Shown here in pieces: positions 21,004 through 31,290 of a stretch of DNA of 64,000 bases. The stretch comes from Bedellia somnulentella (Eukaryota; Arthropoda; Insecta; Lepidoptera; Bedelliidae). Numbering within the stretch: position 1 is the first letter of the stretch; each line of letters opens with the position of its first letter. The notes below the pieces were generated by a model, which ran no database searches, was not told the DNA's origin, and worked only from the letters and a program-made list of their open reading frames with translations. The DNA lies in NCBI GenBank assembly GCA_963576735.1, contig OY755198.1, forward strand, positions 2,728,001-2,792,000. Reading direction: 5' to 3'. The translations under genes and the position numbers were made by a program.

Positions 21004-22289
21004 CGAGGGTAGTCCCAAAAGTACCCGACCTGACATATAAATACGGGTAGTTAAAAAAAATCAATTACCGCGTTCGATAGTACCATCTTGTAACAACTTG
21101 ATTTAAAAATTTAATAACGTTACGTCAAATAATATTTTTTTAGTAGCCCTCCAAAGTGAACGATCTCAGTGAATTTTTAACCATGGAAAAAATTGGGCAT
21201 CGTTATGTGATACAATACTTCCATCTGAAAGGGCTAAGTCCAACCGACATCAAAGCCGAATTGGATTCTATTCTGGGGGAGTCTGCTCCTTCGTTTACAA
21301 CAGTTAAATATTGGGTAGCTGAGTTTAAGCGAGGTCGTACGAGCTGTCAAGATGAACACCGCAGCGGTCGACCAAGTGAGGTCACTACGCCAGAAAATGT
21401 GAAGAAAATCCACAAAATGGTATTGGATGACCGTCGACTAAAAGTGCGTGAGATAGCAGACATGGTAAACATTTCAAAAAGTGCTGTGCATCGCATTTTA
21501 ACTGAAAATTTGGACATGAGAAAATTGTGCGCAAGGTGGGTGCCGCGTTTGCTCACAGTGGAGCACAAACAGCGCCGTGAGGATGTTTCCATCGAGTGTT
21601 TGGCAATGTTTCGCAACAATAAAGCCGAATTTTTGCGTCGATTCATTACCATGGACGAAACATGGGTCCACCATTTTACACCTGAGACCAAGGAGCAGTC
21701 AAAGCAGTGGACTGAGAAGGGTGAGCCGGCTCCAAAGAAGGCAAAGACCATTCAGTCAGCTGGAAAGGTTATGGCCTCCGTTTTTTGGGATTCACATGGG
21801 ATAATATTTATTGATTACCTCGAAAAAGGAAAGACAATCAACGGTAAATATTATGCAGCCTTATTGCAGCGTTTGAGCGAAGAAATAATGGAAAAACGGC
21901 CCCATCTCCAGAAAAAAAAAGTGTTGTTTCACCACGACAACGCACCAGTCCACACGTGCGTCATTGCGATGGCTAAAATCAACGAACTGAAGTTCGAATT
22001 GCTTCCTCATGCTCCCTATTCGCCAGATCTAGCTCGCTCGGATTATTTTCTGTTCCCAAATTTAAAAAAATTATAAAAGATTTGCCAACAATGAAGAAGT
22101 AGAGAGTGCGGTTAATAGCTATTTTGAAGAGCTTGACGGTTCCTACTATAAAGAGGGTATTGAAGCCATAGAACATCGTTGGGAAAAGTGTATCGAGCTA
22201 AAAGGAGACTATGTTGAAAAATAATAAATATTTTTCCAATATTTTTATTGTTTTCTTTGTCAGGTCGGGTACTTTTGGGACCGCCCCCG
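21004..22289 (+). mobile_element. mariner transposon, near complete
   Basis: 1.29 kb, flanked by TA (21002-21003 and 22290-22291). Terminal repeats of about 30 bp share 'gtcccaaaagtacccgacct' in inverted orientation, with three mismatches at the outer end. Nested inside the 8-bp-duplication element and absent from haplotype B. Confidence 0.93.
21183..22224 (+). pseudogene. mariner transposase with one disabling stop
   Basis: From ATG 21183: N-terminal helix-turn-helix region (RYVIQYFHLKGLSP), WVPRLLT linker, catalytic ITMDETWVHHF, HHDNAPVH and YSPDLARSDYFLF, with 34 residues between the last two Asp (DD34D). The frame stops at 22074-22076 just after FPNLKKL. The normal C-terminus is recognisable beyond it (EEVESAVNSYFEEL) to a stop at 22222. 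A small deletion near 22070 and a Pro-to-Arg change in the usual LAPSD make it probably inactive but young. Confidence 0.9.
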
Positions 22290-23039
22290 TAACGTACATA
22301 CAAATAATATATTGTAATAGAAAACACTACAATTGTAATGAAAATACATTTAATTCTATATTCCGAACATTAAATGCATCAAATCCGAAATCCCGAAATC
22401 TTTACGATAAAGAAGTGCTTTCCATACTAAGCCGCCGGTCAACTTTAGGTAAATATGCATCCGATTATCCGATCTATGGTTATGATATTTTAAAGATTGT
22501 TCAACTTTTTTACTAAATGACGTCATCGATCGAAAATATCACGTAGCGACATGCAAATAAAGCGATATGTTTCGTAAAAATGTTGCTAATTGCAAAATAA
22601 TTCACGAATTTGTGATCCCAAATGAAATTATTACGATATTATACTAAACAAACCTATGATTTTCGATGTTTTATTAATAAACTGCAAGAACGAATGTCTT
22701 TGACATAACGCTGAAGGTCAAATACTGTTACAGTTTTTTGCTGAAATAACGGTCATCTTAGCTCTGTTTGATTTAATGTCAAGAAATTATGTTTTAAAAA
22801 CATAATATCTCGAAATGGTTTCATAATCAGCACCACTTTTGTAAAACTTTGCATACCGAATTACACGTGAACAATAAAAAGCAAAAAAGAAAAATGCACA
22901 TTTGAATACGGCGAAGACCTTGCCAAATTATCCGCCAACCGCGCGCGCTCATTGGTCGAAAATGTTTCAAAAGGACCAATGAGAAAAATCCAAAATTTTA
23001 ATCATGTGATAATTTAATTTGAACAGTAAATTATTTCTG

Positions 23040-23160
23040 TTTGAGCTTGGAAGACTTGCTTGCTTGAAGAAGCTTTGGTATTTTGGATGTAAACTGGATG
23101 CAAAAAATGTAGTCCACGCGAACGTAGTCGCGAGCAAAAAGCTAGTTATATTCAATTAAT
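23040..23160 (-). repeat. lepidopteran interspersed repeat end
   Basis: 'gcgagcaaaaagctag' is the reverse of 'ctagctttttgcccgcgact', also at 26346 and 59333. The same piece is present in block B. Confidence 0.6.
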
Positions 23161-23254
23161 AATAGCAAGTAAAAAATAATAGTGTATTAGAGAGAAAGAC
23201 AACCATAAGTAATTCAATGTTTTTGACATGAATTCCTCATGTGGGGATTATTAC

Positions 23255-23344
23255 TTATAAATAAAAGATGTTATTAAGGAAAGAAAAATTTCACCCGCCA
23301 GTGTCGAAATTTTTCTTTCCTTTAATAACATCTTTTATTTATAA
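23255..23344. repeat. near-perfect 38-bp hairpin upstream of exon 8 (A only)
   Basis: Arm 23255-23292 pairs with 23306-23344 with one bulged base and a 13-nt loop. The insert is flanked by the direct repeat 'aaccataagtaa' (about 23201 and 23343). Block B lacks it. A fold-back mobile element is the simplest reading. Confidence 0.85.
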
Positions 23345-23385
23345 CCATAAGTAACTCCTGATTCTTAAAATTATTAATATTTCAG

Positions 23386-23502
23386 GTACGTCTATGCGAT
23401 TGTCCCGGCCTAGTGTTCCCGTCCATAGTCCCGCGGGGACATACAAATACTGATGGGATCATATCCGATAGCGCAGTTGAGAGAGCCTTACTCCACTATT
23501 AG
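23386..23502 (+). pseudogene. GNL1: GNL1 exon 8 with one extra G (haplotype A copy)
   Basis: Starts VRLCDCPGLVFPS; DCPG is G3. The G-run 23435-23438 has four G against three in block B (26014-26016). The frame then shifts and ends at TAG 23500-23502, exactly the last codon of the exon. In the other frame the sequence reads ILMGSYPIAQLREPYSTI, the conserved GNL1 continuation. Length is 117 nt against 116 in B. This is either an assembly homopolymer error or a real truncating allele; about 170 residues would be lost. Confidence 0.93.
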
Positions 23503-23554
23503 GTATGTCCTTAAATGTTCATCATTGTCGTCATCATTATCATCATCATAGAAT

Positions 23555-23790
23555 AGAATAGAATACTCTTTATTGCACATCAAAAAGGAGAAATATTTAC
23601 AAATAAACAGAATCAAATTTAAAAAAGTACAATTGGCAAACTTATGCACTAAAAGCGATCTTGTCCAGACAACCTTTGAATGGAGAGGTCAATAAATTAA
23701 AGTCATGTGAGATAGATGTCCAACAACATGGTGAAACTGATAACTATGCGTTAATCGACACAATAAATTCATAATAAATTTCTAGTTGTT
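23555..23790 (-). mobile_element. LINE 3' end fragment in intron 8
   Basis: Antisense: 'aatagaatactctttattgc' is the reverse of a 3' terminus with AATAAA and TATTC repeats. The block B twin is at 25680-25905. Confidence 0.7.
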
Positions 23791-23938
23791 AAATTAAAAA
23801 TAGTAAACTATTAACAAACATATACATACATATGATACATTAAATTAATATCTACTAATAATACATATCAATATTATAACATATACTTTTTATTTATATA
23901 CTTAATATATGTATATATATTTTAATTTAATATAATAG

Positions 23939-24082
23939 CTGTGAGGGAAAATATCGTGTGGGAACGCACATAGCTAAGTTATACCTAGTTATGTGACAGT
24001 GTATTCGTACAAAACGGCGATAGGCCTGCCCCCTATCACGTGAGTACACTGTCCATGCAAAACGAGGGTACTCTGATCACCA
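23939..24082 (+). mobile_element. SINE-T fragment
   Basis: 'gtgagggaaaatatcgtgtg' to 'cgagggtactctgatcacca'. Twin in B at 25376-25517 and an inverted copy in block C at 51020-51170. Confidence 0.75.
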
Positions 24083-24200
24083 CACTACTACAACACTATG
24101 TTTTTCTTATATTTTTTTAAATAACTTAACGCACTTCAAGACCAGGGTATATCAGACTGTAATAATGATATTGATATAATGATAATATAATAATGATAAT

Positions 24201-24411
24201 GCTGTGTAGTGTCGGCTTAGAATAGCACTACCCCATTTCTTCCGGTGGGTGTTCGTAAGAGGCGACTAACGGTATTGGGGCTTTCAATGGATTTTTGGGC
24301 GATGCGGTTGGAGACCCATCACCAACAACCTTTACTTTACCATCTTTCCCCCCTTTCTATCCCCTTCTAGGGATTTAAAGCCGTGAGTATATGTAATGTA
24401 TGTATGTATGT
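24201..24411 (+). mobile_element. SINE-A copy, slightly shortened
   Basis: Begins 'gctgtgtagtgtcggcttag' and ends 'ccgtgagtatatgtaatgta' with the ATGT tail. Twin at 25039-25256. Confidence 0.85.
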
Positions 24412-24590
24412 AGTATTTATAGCGTTTCAATGAGGACGTTTGCAACAGTATTATAGCGTTTCATAATCATTATCATCATCATCATCATTATCACAGTTAA
24501 TAGACGTTACGACGATCGTAAATTGTGACCAACAGAAATATTGTACATAAAAAATGTAGGGTAAAAATGCCACTAGCCCATTTCGTCCCT

Positions 24591-24653
24591 TATCCCTTAT
24601 CATCATCATCATCATTTCAGACAGATATACCTTTGACTTCAAATTTACTAATA
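24591..24653 (+). other. 63-bp end of block A, identical to start of block C
   Basis: From 'tatcccttatcatcatcatc' to 'aatttactaata'; the same 63 bases are 50608-50670. This marks A and C as overlapping contigs. Confidence 0.95.
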
Positions 24654-24853
24654 NNNNNNNNNNNNNNNNNNNNNNNNNNNNNNNNNNNNNNNNNNNNNNN
24701 NNNNNNNNNNNNNNNNNNNNNNNNNNNNNNNNNNNNNNNNNNNNNNNNNNNNNNNNNNNNNNNNNNNNNNNNNNNNNNNNNNNNNNNNNNNNNNNNNNNN
24801 NNNNNNNNNNNNNNNNNNNNNNNNNNNNNNNNNNNNNNNNNNNNNNNNNNNNN
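24654..24853. other. assembly gap, exactly 200 N
   Basis: Fixed-size gap, as placed by scaffolding software; it is the centre of the A/B inverted repeat. Confidence 1.
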
Positions 24854-25038
24854 GATAAGGGATAAGGGACGAAATGGGCTAGTGGCATTTTTACCCTACA
24901 TTTTTTATGTACAATATTTCTGTTGGTCACAATTTACGATCGTCGTAACGTCTATTAACTGTGATAATGATGATGATGATGATAATGATTATGAAACGCT
25001 ATAATACTGTTGCAAACGTCCTCATTGAAACGCTATAA

Positions 25039-25256
25039 TACTACATACATACATACATTACATATACTCACGGCTTTAAATCCCTAGAAGGGGATAGAAA
25101 GGGGGGAAAGATGGTAAAGTAAAGGTTGTTGGTGATGGGTCTCCAACCGCATCGCCCAAAAATCCATTGAAAGCCCCAATACCGTTAGTCGCCTCTTACG
25201 AACACCCACCGGAAGAAATGGGGTAGTGCTATTCTAAGCCGACACTACACAGCATT
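25039..25256 (-). mobile_element. SINE-A copy (block B)
   Basis: Reversed SINE-A in intron 8; allelic to 24201-24411. Confidence 0.85.
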
Positions 25257-25679
25257 ATCATTATTATATTATCATTATATCAATATCATTATTACAGTCT
25301 GATATACCCTGGTCTTGAAGTGCGTTAAGTTATTTAAAAAAATATAAGAAAAACATAGTGTTGTAGTAGTGTGGTGTTCAGAGTACCCTCGTTTTGCATG
25401 GACAGTGTACTCACGTGATAGGGGGCGGCCTATCGCCGTTTTGTACGAATACACTGTCACATAACTAGGTATAACTTAGCTATGTGCGTTCCCACACGAG
25501 ATTTTCCCTCACAGCTATTATATTAAATTAAAATATATATACATATATTAAGTATATAAATAAAAAGTATATGTTATAATATTGATATGTATTATTAGTA
25601 GATATTAATTTAATGTATCATATGTATGTATATGTTTGTTAATAGTTTACTATTTTTAATTTAACAACTAGAAATTTAT

Positions 25680-25905
25680 TATGAATTTATTGTGTAGATT
25701 AACGCATAGTTATCAGTTACACCATGTTGTTGGACATCTATCTCACATGACTTTAATTTATTGACATCTCCATTCAAAGGTTGTCTGGAAGAGATCGCTT
25801 TTAGTGATAAGACTGCCAATTGTACTTTTTTCAATTGAATTCTGTTTATTTGTAAATATTTCTCCTTTTTGATGTGCAATAAAGAGTTTTCTATTCTATT
25901 CTATG
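25680..25905 (+). mobile_element. LINE 3' end fragment (block B)
   Basis: Ends 'tgcaataaagagttttctat', i.e. AATAAA then TTCTA repeats. Allelic to 23555-23790. Confidence 0.7.
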
Positions 25906-25949
25906 ATGATGATAATGATGACGACAATGATGAACATTTAAGGACATAC

Positions 25950-26065
25950 CTAATAGTGGAGTAAGGTTCTCTCAACTGCGCTATCGGATATGATCCCATC
26001 AGTATTTGTATGTCCCGCGGGACTATGGACGGGAACACTAGGCCGGGACAATCGCAAAGGCGTAC
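25950..26065 (-). CDS. GNL1: GNL1 exon 8 (haplotype B), intact, G3 motif
   Basis: 116 nt between acceptor 'ttcag' and donor 'gtatgt', ending two bases into a codon that exon 9 completes. Encodes VRLCDCPGLVFPSIVPRDIQ and then ILMGSYPIAQLREPYSTI. DCPG (about residues 377-380) is G3, and PIAQ(L)REPY is a GNL1 signature after the permuted domain. This copy keeps the frame that the plus-strand copy loses. Confidence 0.96.
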
Positions 26066-26070
26066 CTGAA

Positions 26071-26345
26071 ATATTAATAATTTTAAGAATTAGTGGTTAC
26101 TTATGGTTGTGTTTCTCCCTGTCTGAAACACTGAAACAGACTCAGAAAAAATGTGAATGTAATGAGTTTCTTTGTTGCTTCTTCTCTTTACGAACACCTT
26201 CCGAAGCAACGGATTAACGATTAATTTAAAACTTTGACGTTCAAAAAATGTTAGTATTTAACTTTATTTTGAAAAATAAACTTTTTGACTTTTTTTTTGA
26301 CCCTAATACACTATTATTTTTTACTTGCTATTATTAATTGAATAT
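26071..26345 (-). other. intron 7 DNA, block B, exon-proximal
   Basis: Low-complexity DNA. It lacks the hairpin present at the same place in haplotype A. Confidence 0.45.
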
Positions 26346-26460
26346 AACTAGCTTTTTGCCCGCGACTACGTTCGCGTGGACTACATTTTTTGCATCCAGT
26401 TTACATCCAAAATACCAAAACTTCTTCAAGCAAGCAAGTCTTCCAAGCTCAAACAGAAAT
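26346..26460 (+). repeat. lepidopteran interspersed repeat end
   Basis: 'ctagctttttgcccgcgact' start; allelic to 23040-23160. Confidence 0.6.
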
Positions 26461-26654
26461 AATTTAACAAATTTAATACAGAATTTAAAAGAAAACTTAA
26501 TGATAATAATTACATTTTATATACTAGAATAATGGATAAATCAATTTGGTAATCTTCTTTCTTAGCTTAATAATATATTTTTCTTAGTGTGTAAATGAGA
26601 TCTCTAAGATGCTAACTTATAGGTTTACTTATGATAAATTATAATATTGGTAAC

Positions 26655-26846
26655 AAGAGTGTAATTGAGAGTGTGCTCAAAAAGGCTGGCGTCCGAAGTA
26701 TGAAGAATAAAAGAGCATGCATGAAAAGATTGATGGATGTAAACGAAGCTAGAGAGGTTTGTCAGGATCGTACGAAGTGGCGATCAATAGTCTCTGCCTA
26801 CCCCAATGGGAACTAATGGCGTGAGTATATGTATGTATGTATGTAT
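26655..26846 (+). mobile_element. RTE-type LINE 3' end
   Basis: Codes for VRSMKNKRACMKRLMDVNEA and ends 'ccccaatgggaactaatggc', 'gtgagtatatgtatgtatg'. Same 3' end as at 30279, 40238 and 53190. Confidence 0.85.
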
Positions 26847-27065
26847 GGTAACGAATATTTTAAACTATGTAGACAAGAATGTATATTTAGGTAGAAAAAA
26901 GTAATAGAAGAATGAAGAGATGGAAATGTGAAAGGGTTGTAGGATTTATTTTAAAACAGATTTTCATCCAACAATTCTTCAACCTTATAGTAAGCTTTTT
27001 GTAATAATAAGGTTTTTAGTTTTTTTATAAATGCCTGTTCGTTTGTAATATTTTTATGGCTATCT

Positions 27066-27205
27066 GCAGAGCAAGCACAAGCCGTGTTTAAACTAGTTAT
27101 CACGTGGTATAAAGCAGCCATCTCTTACGCACTTACTTAGTATCGTATACTGCCATCTCGTTCTAAACGTTATCGTATCGATAAAATAGCGCTCGTGCTT
27201 GCATT
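27066..27205. mobile_element. 140-bp miniature element inside a LINE
   Basis: 'gagcaagcacaagccgtgtt' to 'gcgctcgtgcttgc'; terminal inverted repeats of about 13 bp. Same family as 18551-18692. Confidence 0.7.
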
Positions 27206-27646
27206 AGACATTATACATTAGACATTATATATGTATTTGATGATTGGAGAGCCATGCGAGTTTGGGGGAATTGAAGTTTATATGGGTGTCTAAATGAGTA
27301 TCGGTGGTTTTGGGAGGATCTAGTTTTATAAATGCCGGGGTATTTTCTAACAAGTTTGATAATTTCTAAGATGTAGATACAGGGGAGGGTGAGTATATTG
27401 AATTGGATGAAGAAGAGTTTGCAACTGTCTGTAGATTCTATGTTTGCTATGATTCTAACTAATTTTTTTTGTTGTGTAAATAATTGTGATACATTTGTGC
27501 TATTGCCCCACAATATGACCCCGTAACTAAGACAAGAATGGGCAAATGCATAGTATGTGGAAAGTGCCGTGTCAGTATTAGTAGATTTTTTTACTTCTTT
27601 AAGTGCATACGTAAATTTTGATAGTTTATTTTTAGATTTTTCAATA

Positions 27647-28016
27647 TAATATATAGCAACCGTGATAGCCCAGTGGGTAGAACACTCGGTTATCGTGCAA
27701 ACGACTAGTGTTCAAATCCTGGGTCGGGCCTACACCAATTTGTCTTTTCTAAAGACATATGTGTGGTTAATTTATCATGGTTGTTAACGGTGAGGGAAAA
27801 CATCGTGAGGAAACACACATGGCTGAGTTGTACTTAGTCATGTGACAGTGTATTCGTACAAAACGGCGATAGGCCTGCCCCCTATCACGTGAGTACACTG
27901 TCCATGCAAAGCGTGGGTACTCTGAACACCAGATGACAAAGTCACGTGATGTTCAGAAGTATTAGTACCTCTGCCAACCCCTTCGGGGATATTCGGCGTG
28001 AACGTTTATGTTTATG
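27647..28016 (+). mobile_element. full-length SINE-T inside LINE fragment
   Basis: Complete head, body and tail. The target duplication 'ttttcaatat' flanks it (27637-27646, 28017-28026). It splits the RT frame. Confidence 0.92.
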
Positions 28017-28620
28017 TTTTCAATATGGGATGTCCAATTCAAGTGCGAGTCCAGAGTAATCCCTAGTAAGGTAGCTTCTTTAACTGCTTCAAGTTTAACG
28101 TTGTTATAGCTAAAATTTATTTGGAAGGTTTTTTTTGTGGTGGATGGAAAGTAATTAATTTAGTTTTTCGGGGATTTATTTCGAGGTTGTGGTCCGTCAT
28201 CCAGTCGGATATTTTGTCTAGGCACGATCTTAGTTTTATATTTAGGTTATCAGCATTTTTGTTAGAGGAGACTATAGATATATCATCAGTAAAAAGGATG
28301 CAGTGGTCGCTGAGAGATTTTGGTAAGTCGTTGATGTAAATAAGGAAGAGCAGGCAGCCAATTACGCTGCCCTGGGGGATGGAATTGTTAGTTGTTTTGC
28401 TCTTTGATCTATAGTATATTATTTCTTTAGTTTTAGTATTGAATTGTTCTATTTGTACGTGTTGTTCCCGATTTCTTAGGTATGATTTTAGCCATTCGTA
28501 TGCTTTCCCTCTTATCCCAATACCGTTACGTTTTTCTAGGAGTATATTAAATTGTACTTTGTCGTAGGCTTTAGTCATGTCTATTAATATACCTATCGCA
28601 TAATTTTTGTTGTAGAGTAT

Positions 28621-28908
28621 ATCTTGTGTGTATTTTAAGACTGCCCATTCTAGGGATTTATAGGAGTATAATTATGTACGTATGTATAAATTTATATTTC
28701 CTTGGACCTTAAATTACACATTTTACATCTACTTATTAATTTTCAACTACATAGTTTAAATAAATTACTGTGAAACATGGACAGACGGACAAAATGAAGG
28801 TATACGTGTTTCGTTACTTGTCATTGGCCTAAGAGGCCCTAAATATTATACCAAATTTCTTATGCCAAAGTAAACAAGAGAAAAAAAACTTTTATAAATA
28901 TTTTTTTT
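28621..28908. other. intron 7 DNA, block B
   Basis: No coding frame or familiar repeat recognised. Confidence 0.4.
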
Positions 28909-29126
28909 GCTGTGTAGTGTCGGCTTGGAATAGCACTAACCCATTTCTACCCGTGGGTGATCGTAAGAGGCGACTTAGGGTGTTGGGGCTTTTGAAAAAT
29001 AACAACTTTTATTTCAAAATCTTTTCCCCACTCAACCTCCGAAAGTGGCTGAGGAATTTTTCATTCTGAAGCTCTGGCTACCCCTTCTAGCGAATTATAG
29101 CCGTTAGTATATGTATGTATGTATGT
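28909..29126 (+). mobile_element. SINE-A copy abutting exon 7 donor (block B)
   Basis: Tail 'gtatatgtatgtatgtatgt' ends about 11 nt from the end of exon 7. Allelic to 19672-19882. Confidence 0.9.
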
Positions 29127-29137
29127 GAATTTTTTAC

Positions 29138-29340
29138 CTGTTGAGTTAGAAATATAGTTTGAAAATGCTTAGTATGTCCCGGGGTCTTAGACACAGAAAC
29201 CACTTTTCTTCCCATGATGGCGTTCATAAGAGATGATTTGCCCACATTAGGTTGTCCCACACAGCCTATAGTTAATACACCGTTCTTGAATTTCTCGTGC
29301 TCGTAAAAAGAAGTGTCTGCTTTTTGGATTATGGTTTCAC
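29138..29340 (-). CDS. GNL1: GNL1 exon 7 (haplotype B), P-loop
   Basis: 203 nt, same reading frame and same GQPNVGKSS and TPGHT motifs as 19459-19661. Acceptor 'tttacag' is preceded here by plain 'tatatatttatttatc', without the SINE present in haplotype A. Confidence 0.97.
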
Positions 29341-29396
29341 CTGTAAAGATAAATAAATATATACGGACATATTTACATATTAGTTAGCCCAAAACT

Positions 29397-29634
29397 GCTG
29401 TGTAGTGTCGGCTTAGAATGGCACTACCCCTTTTGTTCCGGTGGGTGTACGTAAGAAGCGACTAACGGTATTGGGGCTTTTTAGGGAATTTTGGGCGATG
29501 CGGTTGAAGAATTCCATTAACCTTTATTTTTACCATCTTTTCCCCACACAACTTCCAAAAGTGGCTGAGGGATTTCTAATTCCTTAACTCTGGCTACCCA
29601 TTCTAGAGATTTATAGCCGTGAGTATATGTATGT
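29397..29634 (+). mobile_element. SINE-A copy (block B)
   Basis: Complete 'gctgtgtagtgtcggc' to 'gtgagtatatgtatgt'. Allelic to 18799-19022. Confidence 0.9.
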
Positions 29635-29884
29635 AAACTAAGACTTGTATAATGGGATACTAACTCAACGATATGTTTAATTTTATTTTGATATATTTCT
29701 TTGTATATTTGTGTTTCATAAAAAACACTGCTTCTCCCACTAAGCAATATATTTTTAACACAAAAATTATTACAGGAAGCCATTCGAAAAATCTAACATG
29801 TACGTATCTATATCATAAATACAAAAAGGTCCTAGACTCTACAAATAATAAGTATATAGGTAAAATATATTAATGTAAGTAATA

Positions 29885-30279
29885 TAATAGTATATGTAAT
29901 GTAAGATTGTGCGACAGAGTGAGAAATAGAGTAATTCGTGAACGTTTAGGTGTCAAAGATGACGTAGTGTGCAAGATAGAGGAAGGAATGTTTAGGTGGT
30001 TTGGGCACATAGAGAGGATGGATGACCGTAAATTGGTGAAAAAGATCTATAGAGCCAACGTGGAAGGTAATGTTAGTAGAGGACGACCTCGGAGGACACA
30101 CCTGGACCAAATAGAGTGTGTGCTCAAAAAGGCAGGCGTCCAAAGTATGAAGAATAAAAGAGCATGTAAGAAGAAGAATGATGAATGTAACAGAAGCAAA
30201 AGAGATTTGCCTGGATCGTACAAAGTGGCGATCGATAGTCTCTGCCTACCCCAATGGGAACAATGGGCGTGAGTATAAG
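29885..30279 (+). pseudogene. RTE-type LINE fragment (block B only)
   Basis: Codes for LGVKDDVVCKIEEGMFRWFG, HIERMDD and VSRGRPRRTHLDQIE, the C-terminal tail of RTE-type RT proteins. Ends in 'ccaatgggaacaatgggcgt'. Flanked by short 'gtaagt' duplications; haplotype A lacks it. Confidence 0.85.
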
Positions 30280-30335
30280 TAAGTTAACATGCTATAATGG
30301 TTAGAATCACATAAAAAAATCACCATAACCCTTAC

Positions 30336-30509
30336 CAACTTCAGTTTCCTCATCATCATCAAATTCGACGCTACTCTCATCTCTAATCTTCTTCTCCCAC
30401 GAAGATAGGTCCACTCTATCTCCTACGATCTCCTTGCAAGCCTCAAAAAGTTTAGTGGCGCCCTCTACACACATCCTTTGACGGCCTTTGCGACGACGAA
30501 TTTGTAGAC
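30336..30509 (-). CDS. GNL1: GNL1 exon 6 (haplotype B)
   Basis: 174 nt, LQIRRRKGRQRMCVEG to the acidic EFDDDEETEV. Same splice phases as 5595-5768. The acceptor region here is pushed apart by a SINE-A about 47 nt upstream. Confidence 0.93.
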
Positions 30510-30551
30510 CTTTTGGAAGAATATTAGATGCAGTACAATGCATTTTAGTAA

Positions 30552-30808
30552 GGTAATCACACACACACACACACATACTCACGGCTCTAAATCTCTAGAA
30601 GTGGTAGCCAGAGCTAGGGAATAAGAAATTCCTCAGCCACTTTTGGAAAGTTGAGTGGGGAAAAGATGTTGAGATTAAGGTTGTTGTTGATGGGTCTCCA
30701 ACCGCATCGCCCAAAAATCCCTTAAAAGCCCCAATACCGTTAGTCGCCTCTTACGTACACCCACCGGAAGAAATGGGGTAGTGCTATTCTAAGCCGACAC
30801 TACACAGC
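30552..30808 (-). mobile_element. SINE-A inserted near exon 6 acceptor (block B only)
   Basis: Tail is '(ac)n' then 'atactcacggctctaaat'; ends 'gacactacacagc'. The duplication 'aatcac' lies on both sides; haplotype A reads 'taaggtaatcaccatatt' without it. Confidence 0.9.
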
Positions 30809-31087
30809 AATCACCATATTTTCAATACAGTACAGGGGAGTTAAAAATTAAATATTAATTTATTCGTATGTTAAAGCGATTTTTGACATTATTATGGGTC
30901 TATAATATCCACATAAATAATCCAAAGCAAAGTACTTCTTCAAAAATTTTTTTTTCCTTTAAATGTGTTTATGTCCGAATCGTCTTTTTGCAATTACTGG
31001 GTTTTAGCTTTTGGACGGTAGAATTTATATAGGAATATTTAGTTACTAACCTGCTAGCCCTAGTCTAGCCTATCACTAGTCCCTACC

Positions 31088-31290
31088 CTCAGGTACGGAC
31101 AGACAGTGAAACACACCACTTTAAGTCCCGGATAGTTATCCAAGGTATGCTGTGTAGTGTCGGCTTAGAATAGCACTACCCCATTTATTCTAGTGGATGT
31201 TCATAAGAGGGGACTCAGGGTATAAAGTAAGTAGGTAAGCATGGCCGGGACCAAATATATCCTGTTTAGTACCAGGTGTATTTGATGTTT
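31088..31290 (-). pseudogene. duplicated GNL1 exon 5 relic, split by a SINE scrap
   Basis: 31088-31146 (reverse strand) resembles the 3' half of exon 5 with its donor ('ggataactatccgggactta', 'gcaggttagt'). Positions 31240-31285 resemble the NKID half ('ggtactaaacaggatatatt'). A truncated SINE-A (31149-31230) separates them. The true exon 5 is 300-700 bp away, so this was a local duplication within intron 5. It has stops and cannot code. Confidence 0.75.

Larger units (their letters stand above)
20586..22478. mobile_element. hAT/P-like element with 35-bp perfect inverted repeats
   Basis: Left end 20586-20620 ('catagatcggataatcggat...') is the exact reverse complement of 22444-22478. Both sides carry the 8-bp duplication 'gttatgat' (20578-20585, 22479-22486). 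Eight-bp duplications are typical of hAT and P superfamilies. Without the nested mariner it is about 0.6 kb and lacks a transposase, so it is non-autonomous. Confidence 0.85.
20467..22861 (-). mobile_element. inverted-repeat element X, split by a nested element
   Basis: Outer ends share 'attcggtatgcaaagttt' in inverted orientation (20467 and 22861). The two halves (20467-20585 and 22479-22861) match, in order, a continuous related copy at 55275-55785. About 0.5 kb without the nested insertion. Confidence 0.65.
26935..28620 (-). pseudogene. CR1-group LINE reverse transcriptase fragment with two nested insertions
   Basis: RT core at 28117-28578: TKAYDKV (motif A Asp), IPQGSVIGCLLFLIYINDL, and FTDD in place of the usual F/YADD. 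C-terminal parts are at 27211-27513 (MWGNSTNVSQLF) and about 26940-27065. A SINE-T (27647-28016) and a miniature element (27066-27205) interrupt it. Related to 63365-63985. Not found in haplotype A. Confidence 0.85.

Noticed and set aside
24451..25004. Two identical 159-codon frames spanning the N gap on both strands
   Set aside because: Artefact of the inverted A/B arms and translated N; no protein family.
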